Positions 13,757 to 19,386 of a DNA stretch of 19,386 bases are shown here, piece by piece (position 1 is the first letter of the stretch; the number at the start of each line of letters is the position of its first letter). The notes below the pieces were generated by a model, which saw only the letters and a program-made list of their open reading frames with translations, was not told the origin of the DNA and did no database searches. A program made the translations under genes and the position numbers. This DNA is from DATGMB01 sp035293845 (GTDB lineage: Bacteria; Acidobacteriota; Terriglobia; Bryobacterales; Bryobacteraceae), in the NCBI GenBank assembly GCA_035293845.1, contig DATGMB010000179.1, positions 1 through 19,386 on the forward strand, given 5' to 3'.

Positions 13757-13869
13757 ACACGGCGCTGTGGCGGAGCCCGAGTCCACGGGGACCTTCTCCG
13801 GCTGTCGCCGGTAAGCTCTTCATTTAAAAGGGAGAAGCTAACTGGCTGCCGCAGGGAAACGGACGTACC

Positions 13870-13974
13870 ATGAGTAATCCATTAGAACCGTGCCATTCGC
13901 GCGGTACTTGTTTCGCCGCCGGACCCCTGATCTACTGGCTACGGGCCCCTGAAAACGCGAACAATTTATGTTGA
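13870..13974 (+). CDS. Possible 34-residue upstream ORF
   Basis: ATG 13870 opens a 34-codon frame (MSNPLEPCHSRGTCFAAGPL and on to NANNLC) whose stop overlaps the ATG of the next gene (TTATGTTGA). GGGA lies about 14 bases upstream, which is far for a ribosome binding site. The following kinase-like gene has no Shine-Dalgarno sequence of its own, so coupling through this frame is conceivable. No family recognised; it could be chance. Confidence 0.25.
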   Translation: MSNPLEPCHSRGTCFAAGPLIYWLRAPENANNLC

Positions 13975-15218
13975 ATTCTGTAACGCTTGCGGAGCGCATG
14001 AGCGCCGGCCGCATGCCGGTTGGCGAAGTTCTCCGGATCGCGGCGGCCTGCGCCGAACAGCTCCGGGTGGCGCACCACCAGAGGCAGGTCCACGGCGCGT
14101 TGACGCCGTCCTCGATCCGGCTCACGGGGTCCGGAGTAGAGCTCGAACCTGCAGCCCCTTCGCTCACGCCGTATACGGCGCCGGAAATTCTGGAGGGCCG
14201 CACGGCCGATGAGCGGACCGATATTTTCTCCTTCGGGGCCATTCTGTTCGAGATGTTTACGGGGCGGTGCGCGTTCGAGGGGGCAGACGACGCCTCGCTC
14301 GCCGCGGCGATTCTTGGCGGCGCGCCGCGGCTCTCCGGCGTCCCGGCGGTAGATGCCGTGGTGGCCGGCTGCCTGGCGCATTCGCCGGACGCGCGGTTCC
14401 AGAGCATGCAGAAACTGCAGCTCGAGCTGCGGCTGCTGGCTGCCACAGCGCGCCGCGGCGGATTGGCCGGGGCGGCGGATGCGCAGCCGCCGGTCCCTCC
14501 GGCGCCCGTCGAAACCGCGCCGAAACCGGCTCCGGCGACTCCCCCGGCACTCCCGCTGCTGCCGCCGCTGCCCGCATTTTCCGCTGCTTCATCCGCGCCG
14601 CAGCCCGCGCAGCCCGCGCCCCTGCTTTTCGGCCAACCTGGACCGCAGACCCTCGCCGCTACTCCGCTGACTTTCACGCAGCCCGCGCCGCCACCTGCCG
14701 CATCGGCTCCGCTGCGGGATATGGAAGCGCTCGAAGCCCGCATCGCAGCCCGGCTGGAGGAGCAGGAGAAGACGGTGGCGCGGGTCGAGAGCGTCGCCAA
14801 CGAGGTCCTGAAAGCGCTGCGCGGCGGAGGCTTCAGCGCCCCGCAGCCGCAGCCCCGCCCGGCGTACCGCGCGCTCGAATTCGACGGTCCGGCCGGCGCG
14901 AGCCACATGGATCGCGCCTTCGAGCTGCTCAACGACAAAGTGGCCCGCATCGATCTCACGGTCGGCAAGGCGGTCGAGCGGCTGCAAAAGCTCGAAGATC
15001 AATTGGAGGCTTTCGACACCGATTGCGCCGCGCTGCGCGACAGCGTCACGCGCGATATCCGCAACTTCGAGCGCGCCCTCAAGGCGCAAGCCAACGCGAT
15101 CGAATCGGCGCGCACCGCGATGGGGCAGACCGACGATCTGGTCGAGCGCGTCGTCGAGGCGCTGGACTCGCTGCAATCCATGTTCATGACGACGGCCGAG
15201 GAACGCGCGGCCAGCTAA
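13968..15218 (+). CDS. Pseudokinase-like protein with coiled-coil C-terminus
   Basis: A 416-residue protein. Residues 1-160 match the C-lobe of Hanks-type Ser/Thr kinases: a helix ending HHQRQVHGALTPSSIRL, where the HRDLKPxN catalytic loop has become HGALTPSSI (42-50); APE is kept (71-73), followed by DERTDIFSFGAILFEMFTGR (81-100) and a final SPDARFQSMQKLQLEL helix. The N-lobe with its ATP-binding Gly loop and Lys is missing, the catalytic Asp is Ala and there is no DFG. It cannot be an ordinary kinase. Residues 173-262 are Pro/Ala-rich; 263-295 and 322-405 are coiled coil, with no membrane helix. Start ATG 13968 has no Shine-Dalgarno sequence. The next gene encodes a second copy of the same idea 11 bases downstream. 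Confidence 0.75.
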   Translation: MLNSVTLAERMSAGRMPVGEVLRIAAACAEQLRVAHHQRQVHGALTPSSIRLTGSGVELEPAAPSLTPYTAPEILEGRTADERTDIFSFGAILFEMFTGRCAFEGADDASLAAAILGGAPRLSGVPAVDAVVAGCLAHSPDARFQSMQKLQLELRLLAATARRGGLAGAADAQPPVPPAPVETAPKPAPATPPALPLLPPLPAFSAASSAPQPAQPAPLLFGQPGPQTLAATPLTFTQPAPPPAASAPLRDMEALEARIAARLEEQEKTVARVESVANEVLKALRGGGFSAPQPQPRPAYRALEFDGPAGASHMDRAFELLNDKVARIDLTVGKAVERLQKLEDQLEAFDTDCAALRDSVTRDIRNFERALKAQANAIESARTAMGQTDDLVERVVEALDSLQSMFMTTAEERAAS

Positions 15219-15229
15219 GGTAGAACGAA

Positions 15230-16147
15230 TTGCCGATCGCCTTCGATCCCGCGCGCTCGCGGCACGGCGGCCAGAATCTGGCGGATCTTCTGGCGCAAGG
15301 CCCTCTGCCGCTCGAAACGGCCCTGCGTTATGCGACGGATATCGCCACGGCGTTGCGGGAGATGCATCAGGACGGCCGGGCGCACGGCAGCGTGGAACCT
15401 TCGCAGATCGTGATCCGCTCCTCAGGCGCGGCGCTGCTCGCGCCCGAGCGCCGCGGCTATACGGATCCGCTCGACGATCTCTCCGGCTTCGGCTCCGTAC
15501 TCTACGCCATGCTCACGGGCCGGCCGGGGGCGGGCGACGATTTCCGGCTGGTGCCGGCCAAACCGGCGGTGATGAAGGGGCCTTCCGCCATCCGCGCGGC
15601 GGCGGCGCGCCTCGCCGAACGATGCCTGAGCGCCGAGCGGGAAACGGCGCCCGATCTGCAAAAAGTCCTCACCGAAGTGCGGCTGCTGTATGTAATGTCC
15701 AAGCAGTTTGCGGCGGATGCCCCTGGACCCGGACTGCATGCCGTGCCTCCGCCGCCTCCTGCCGCGACCTACACCACGCCGCAGCCGCTCGAAGTGTACG
15801 CCGGCAAGGCGCAGCCGATTATCCATCCGCCACCGGCCGCCCTGCCGCCTGCCGCGCCGCTGGAGCCGGCCAATCCCGCGCAGGCCGGCGAGGACGCCAC
15901 CCCATCCATCAGCACGCCCGGCGAGAATTCGCCGCCTACCGCGCGCGCGCGCCGCTCGCATTCGCGCCCGGTCCTCAAGGACGTGATGTGCCCCAAGTGC
16001 CGGGGCTATCACGTGCGGCTTTCGCGGCCCCGCACCCGGTTCGAGCGGATCCTCGGCCTGCTCGGTATCGGGGTGCACCGCTGCCACCGCTGTTTCTACC
16101 GCTACATCCCGCTCCTGGGCCGCAAAATCGTGCGCAAATCCAAGTAA
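15230..16147 (+). CDS. Second pseudokinase-like protein with zinc-ribbon-like tail
   Basis: A 305-residue protein starting at TTG 15230, with AAGG 9 bases upstream. Residues 18-155 again match a kinase C-lobe only: HGSVEPSQI (52-60) replaces the catalytic loop (Asp lost), APE is kept (71-73), and LDDLSGFGSVLYAMLTGRPG (81-100) matches the helix-F region. There is no N-lobe and no DFG. Residues 170-245 are Pro/Ala-rich and low complexity. The tail has CPKC (254-257) and CHRC (285-288) separated by a basic, partly hydrophobic stretch, suggesting one zinc site, followed by basic LLGRKIVRKSK. It lies 11 bases after its paralogue, so the two are probably co-expressed; a shared complex is an inference. 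Confidence 0.75.
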   Translation: MPIAFDPARSRHGGQNLADLLAQGPLPLETALRYATDIATALREMHQDGRAHGSVEPSQIVIRSSGAALLAPERRGYTDPLDDLSGFGSVLYAMLTGRPGAGDDFRLVPAKPAVMKGPSAIRAAAARLAERCLSAERETAPDLQKVLTEVRLLYVMSKQFAADAPGPGLHAVPPPPPAATYTTPQPLEVYAGKAQPIIHPPPAALPPAAPLEPANPAQAGEDATPSISTPGENSPPTARARRSHSRPVLKDVMCPKCRGYHVRLSRPRTRFERILGLLGIGVHRCHRCFYRYIPLLGRKIVRKSK

Positions 16148-16219
16148 TGCCGGGCAAAAGCGGCCCGCGGACCGCGCCTGTGTGCCACACTACGGGTGAG
16201 CATCCGAAAGGCGCTTCCG

Positions 16220-17584
16220 ATGGACGATGCGCTCCTGATTCATCGCATTCACTTTGCTTTCACCATCACCTTCCACTACCTGTTTCCGCAGCTCACTATG
16301 GGCCTCGCGCCCCTGATCGTCATCTTCAAGACGCTGTATCTGCGCAACGGCAATCCGGTCTACAACCGTGCCGCCCGCATGTGGGCGCGCGTGTTCGGCA
16401 TCAACTTCGTGATGGGCGTGGTGACCGGCATTCCGATGGAGTTCCAGTTCGGCACCAACTGGGCGGAATTTTCGCGCGTCACCGGCGGCGTGATCGCGCA
16501 GCCGCTGGTGATGGAAGGCGTGTTCTCGTTCTTCCTCGAATCCGCCTTCCTGGGCCTGTTCCTTTACGGGGAACGGCGGCTGGGACGCATCGGCCACTGG
16601 TTCGCCGCGTTCATGGTATTCCTGGGCTCCTGGCTTTCCGGCTTCTTCATCATCGTGGCGAACGCCTGGATGCAGCACCCGGTGGCCTTCCACCGCGCCC
16701 CGGACGGCACCTACGGCGTGACGAGTTTCTGGGGCGTGCTGCTCAATCCGTGGGCGCAGCTCCAGTACGCGCACAACATGTCCGGCGCGGTCATCACGGG
16801 CACGTTCGTGGTCGCGGCGGTGGGCGCCTTTTACCTGCTGGAAGGCCGCTTCGCTGAGGACGCCCGGGCGTTTCTGCGCGTCGGGGTGACGGTGGGCGCG
16901 ATCGCCTGCGCGTTGCAGATCTTCCCCACGGGCGACCTCCACGGCAAATACATGGCGGCGAACCAGCCCGCCACGACCGCGGCCATGGAGGGCCTCTTCC
17001 ACAGCGAGATCGGCGCGCCGATCGTCATCCTGGGGCAGCCGAACATGGAGCGCGAGACCATTGACAATCCGCTGCTGGTCAACAAAGTCCTGAGTTTCCT
17101 GATTTATGGCACGCCGACGGCGCGGGTCCGCGGGTTGAACGCGTTTCCGCGCAGCATCTGGCCCACCGACGTCCCGCTGCTGTACTACGCCTACCACATC
17201 ATGGCCGGGCTCGGAACGCTCTTCGTGGCGGTGATGGCCGTGAGCGCCTTCCTGCTGTGGCGCGGCCGCCTCTACCATTCGCCCTGGATGCTCTGGATTC
17301 TGCTGCTCTGCCTGCCGCTGCCCTACATCGCCAACACGGCCGGCTGGCTCACGGCAGAACTGGGCCGGCAGCCGTGGATGGTCTACGGGCTGTTCCGCAC
17401 GCCCGAAGGTTTCTCGCGCAATGTGAACGCCGGCAACGGGCTCTTCACGCTGCTGGGATTCATGGGACTCTACACGTTGCTCGCGATTCTGTTCCTCTTC
17501 CTGGTGTGGCGCGAGATCGAGCGCGGGCCGGCGGAAACCATGGGCGCCGAGGTCGCATCCGGCGCGCCCGTGACCACGGTTTGA
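16220..17584 (+). CDS. cydA: Cytochrome bd-type quinol oxidase subunit I (CydA), short Q-loop
   Basis: A 454-residue membrane protein with about nine helices that oxidises quinol and carries the hemes for oxygen reduction. Heme ligands are visible as His19 (ITFHYLFP), His185 (YAHNMSG) and Met328 (YHIMAG); Glu99 and Glu107 lie in MEGVFSFFLESAF; FQFGTNW and the GRQPW element (TAGWLTAELGRQPW) are intact. The periplasmic loop between them is short, so this is the short Q-loop type often called cyanide-insensitive oxidase. I choose ATG 16220 because AAAGG precedes it and the His19 numbering fits; a GTG at 16196 would add eight residues. Forms one operon with cydB. Confidence 0.94.
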   Translation: MDDALLIHRIHFAFTITFHYLFPQLTMGLAPLIVIFKTLYLRNGNPVYNRAARMWARVFGINFVMGVVTGIPMEFQFGTNWAEFSRVTGGVIAQPLVMEGVFSFFLESAFLGLFLYGERRLGRIGHWFAAFMVFLGSWLSGFFIIVANAWMQHPVAFHRAPDGTYGVTSFWGVLLNPWAQLQYAHNMSGAVITGTFVVAAVGAFYLLEGRFAEDARAFLRVGVTVGAIACALQIFPTGDLHGKYMAANQPATTAAMEGLFHSEIGAPIVILGQPNMERETIDNPLLVNKVLSFLIYGTPTARVRGLNAFPRSIWPTDVPLLYYAYHIMAGLGTLFVAVMAVSAFLLWRGRLYHSPWMLWILLLCLPLPYIANTAGWLTAELGRQPWMVYGLFRTPEGFSRNVNAGNGLFTLLGFMGLYTLLAILFLFLVWREIERGPAETMGAEVASGAPVTTV

Positions 17585-17597
17585 GAGGACACGCGCG

Positions 17598-18647
17598 ATG
17601 CCAACGGTCTGGTTCCTGCTCGTAGCGGTGATGCTGACGGCGTACGTCGTCCTCGACGGGTTCGATCTCGGCGTGGGCGTGCTGCACCTGCTCGTGGCGC
17701 GCAGCGAAGAGGAGCGCCGTCTCCTGATCCGCACGGTGGGCCCGGTGTGGGACGGCAACGAGGTCTGGCTGCTCGCCGGCGGCGGCACGCTGTTCTTCGC
17801 CTTCCCGCGGCTCTATGCGTCCGGGTTCAGCGGCTTTTATCTTCCACTCATGATCGTGCTCTGGCTGCTGATCGGCCGCGGCGTTAGCATCGAGCTGCGG
17901 ATGCATGCGGATTCTCCCGTGTGGCGCGGACTGTTCAACGGCGCATTCGGGATCTCCAGCCTGCTGCTGGCCGTGTTTTACGGCGCAGCGCTCGGCAACG
18001 TGCTGCGCGGCGTGCCGCTCGGCCGCGACGGTTACTTCTTCCTGCCGCTGTGGACGAACTGGAACGTGGGGGCTTCGCCCGGCGTGCTCGACTGGTACAC
18101 GGTGCTCTCCGGCGTGCTGGTGCTGGTGGCGCTCGCGATGCACGGCGCGCACTACGCCGCGTTAAAGACGCTTGGAGAGGTGAACCGCCGCGCGCGCCGC
18201 GCCGCTGCGGTGCTTTGGCCGGTGCTGGTGGCGCTCACCGCGGCCAGCCTGGCCGCCAGCCTGTTCGTCCGTCCGGGCCTGGCCGATAACTACCGGCGCG
18301 CGCCGGTGCTGTACGCGATTCCGGCGCTGGTGGCGGTTTCGCTCGCCGCAATCTGGCATTTCGGCCGGACCGGCAACGAGGGCGCCGCGTTCCGCGCTTC
18401 GTGCGCGTACCTCGTGCTGATGATGGCCGGCGCGGCGGCCGCGGTCTACCCCAACCTGCTGCTCTCGTCGACCGATCCGGGCCTGAACATCACCGTGGAG
18501 AACGCGCATGCCAGCGAATACTCGCTGCGCGTCGGCCTGATCTGGTGGAGCTTCGGGATGCTGCTGGCGGTAGCGTATTTCGTATTCGTCTACCGCATGT
18601 TCCGCGGCAAGATCGCGGAGGACGGCGATCACGGGCACGGATACTGA
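17598..18647 (+). CDS. cydB: Cytochrome bd-type quinol oxidase subunit II (CydB)
   Basis: A 349-residue membrane protein with about eight helices that pairs with CydA. The N-terminal VVLDGFDLGVGVLHLL and the conserved GPVWDGNEVWLLAGGGTLFF (48-67) are the family hallmarks; WTNWNVGASPGVLDWYT and the final IWWSFGMLLAVAYFVFVYR helix also fit. It starts 13 bases after cydA with GAGAGG 9 bases before the ATG. No small CydX-type subunit and no cydDC assembly genes follow in the window; the C-terminus ends in a His-rich GDHGHGY. Confidence 0.94.
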   Translation: MPTVWFLLVAVMLTAYVVLDGFDLGVGVLHLLVARSEEERRLLIRTVGPVWDGNEVWLLAGGGTLFFAFPRLYASGFSGFYLPLMIVLWLLIGRGVSIELRMHADSPVWRGLFNGAFGISSLLLAVFYGAALGNVLRGVPLGRDGYFFLPLWTNWNVGASPGVLDWYTVLSGVLVLVALAMHGAHYAALKTLGEVNRRARRAAAVLWPVLVALTAASLAASLFVRPGLADNYRRAPVLYAIPALVAVSLAAIWHFGRTGNEGAAFRASCAYLVLMMAGAAAAVYPNLLLSSTDPGLNITVENAHASEYSLRVGLIWWSFGMLLAVAYFVFVYRMFRGKIAEDGDHGHGY

Positions 18648-18667
18648 GAAGCCGGTATCCTGGTTTC

Positions 18668-19123
18668 ATGCGCCTCCGCAACGCCACGCTCGCGGACCTG
18701 GAAACGATTGTCGAACACCGGCTGGCCATGTTCCGCGAAATGGGCCACCGCGATCCCGCGGAGCTCGAACGCGCCGGCCGCGTCTCCGGCGAATATTTCG
18801 CGCAGGCCATTCCGGCGGACACGTACCACGCGGTGCTGGCCGAGATCGAGGATGCCGGCATTGTGGGCGGCGGCGGCGTGGTGGTGGTGCCGTGGCCCGG
18901 CGGCCCTCGCCGCTCGCAGCCGCGCCGGGCGTGGATTCTGAATGTTTACGTTCGTCCCGAATTCCGCCGCCGCGGGATCGCCCGCGCGATCATGGAAGCG
19001 CTGGTCCAGTGGTGCCGGGCGGAGGGTTTCGATTGTGTGAGCCTGCATGCGAGCGAGGCCGGACGGCCGCTCTATGTCAAGCTGGGGTTCGGCGCGACGA
19101 ACGAAATGCGGCTGGACCTGTGA
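18668..19123 (+). CDS. GNAT-family N-acetyltransferase
   Basis: A 151-residue single-domain acetyl-CoA-dependent acyltransferase. It starts MRLRNATLADLETIVEHR, a typical GNAT opening; motif A is LNVYVRPEFRRRGIARAIM, with the CoA pyrophosphate loop RRRGIA (100-105), and motif B is ASEAGRPLYVKLGFGATNEM. The substrate is unknown. It begins 20 bases after cydB and may be read with it, although TATCCT sits 6 bases before the ATG and no clear Shine-Dalgarno sequence is seen. The frame extends upstream inside cydB, but similarity begins at this ATG. Confidence 0.88.
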   Translation: MRLRNATLADLETIVEHRLAMFREMGHRDPAELERAGRVSGEYFAQAIPADTYHAVLAEIEDAGIVGGGGVVVVPWPGGPRRSQPRRAWILNVYVRPEFRRRGIARAIMEALVQWCRAEGFDCVSLHASEAGRPLYVKLGFGATNEMRLDL

Positions 19124-19152
19124 TCGCGGCGCGCGCAGGCCAGCGCCGGTCC

Positions 19153-19386
19153 TTACGGCACGCTTTCCGCGGGCACAATCTGAATGTCCTCGGCCTTTAG
19201 ATTCAGCGGCCATTTGGCGATCGTTTCGTCTTCCCTTTTGATCGCCTCCGGCTTGGGCGAGTTGTACGCGATCGGCGAAGGGTCGCCGCTCGCGAGCTGT
19301 CTTTTCAGCTCCTCGGCGTGGCCGGCGACCGCCACGATCATCAGGCGGTTGGGATGCACGTTGCGCCGCAGCGCGGCGTTCACGTC
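19153..19386 (-). CDS. C-terminal end of an M16 (insulinase-like) protease (partial)
   Basis: The last 77 residues of a protein that continues past the right edge: DVNAALRRNVHPNRLMIVAV, then ELKRQLASGDPSPIAYNSPK and a closing LNLKAEDIQIVPAESVP. The 'V-N-x-A-x-R-x-x-x-x-P-x-R-L-x-I-V-x-V' pattern is the end of the inactive C-terminal M16 domain, and the 'PSPIxYNxPKP' tail is typical of acidobacterial members. The active-site HxxEH domain would lie outside the window. It converges on the GNAT gene with a 29-base gap and no obvious terminator. Confidence 0.7.
   Translation of the reverse strand, partial: DVNAALRRNVHPNRLMIVAVAGHAEELKRQLASGDPSPIAYNSPKPEAIKREDETIAKWPLNLKAEDIQIVPAESVP

Noticed and set aside
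13601..13760. T-box riboswitch or metabolite riboswitch upstream of hisI
   Set aside because: The region is too short and lacks a T-box sequence or specifier-loop architecture; the His codon peptide and alternative pairings explain it fully.
13838..14968. Minus-strand Ser/Ala-rich open frame opposite the first pseudokinase
   Set aside because: Low-complexity Ser/Ala/Gly text is the antisense of a Pro/Ala-rich linker; the plus strand has kinase C-lobe motifs and coiled coil.
16190..17788. Minus-strand open frame (532 codons) opposite cydA
   Set aside because: His/Arg/Glu-rich antisense shadow; cydA on the other strand has all its heme ligands.

Overview
This is a GC-rich bacterial chromosome segment that looks like Acidobacteriota, perhaps the Solibacter/Bryobacter side. 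That placement is an inference from gene content and protein style (a HAD phosphatase inside a compact his operon, a TPR protein with a gluzincin-like N-terminus, an M16 protease tail, GTG starts, 1-8 base overlaps). No rRNA or other decisive marker is present. No CRISPR array, insertion sequence or prophage gene was seen.

Layout. Positions 1-1053 hold the 5' end of a membrane protein gene (minus strand, leaving the window) and a decayed toxin-antitoxin-like patch: a RelE/ParE-like toxin frame, a frameshifted antitoxin and a short gene remnant. A tRNA-Glu(CTC) follows (1054-1128, minus), divergent from a tightly overlapping plus-strand operon (1179-5754) for a secreted TPR protein with a degenerate metallopeptidase site, an MFS transporter and a two-part glycosyltransferase. 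A DUF2306-type membrane protein (5675-6298, minus) overlaps the glycosyltransferase gene tail to tail by 80 bases.

Positions 6475-13741 (minus strand) form a histidine biosynthesis operon in transcription order: leader peptide, attenuator, hisI, hisG, hisD, hisC, a HAD phosphatase, hisB, hisH, hisF, hisA, a 67-residue protein of unknown function, then an intrinsic terminator. Almost all structural genes overlap by 1-8 bases. hisE and a recognised histidinol-phosphatase are absent; the HAD protein is the natural candidate for the latter. The most striking feature is upstream of hisI: a 22-codon peptide with five His codons, followed by RNA segments that can form the complete classical 1:2, 2:3 and 3:4 attenuation set.

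Positions 13870-16147 (plus) carry two adjacent degenerate protein-kinase-like genes lacking the N-lobe and catalytic Asp; the first ends in coiled coils and the second in a four-cysteine zinc-ribbon-like tail. Positions 16220-18647 encode a short Q-loop cytochrome bd-type quinol oxidase (cydA, cydB), followed by a GNAT acetyltransferase and the convergent 3' end of an M16-type protease gene.

A recurring regulatory pattern is a -10-like hexamer (TAnnnT or GATAAT) 6-9 bases before the start codon of genes that begin transcription units, which suggests leaderless transcripts.
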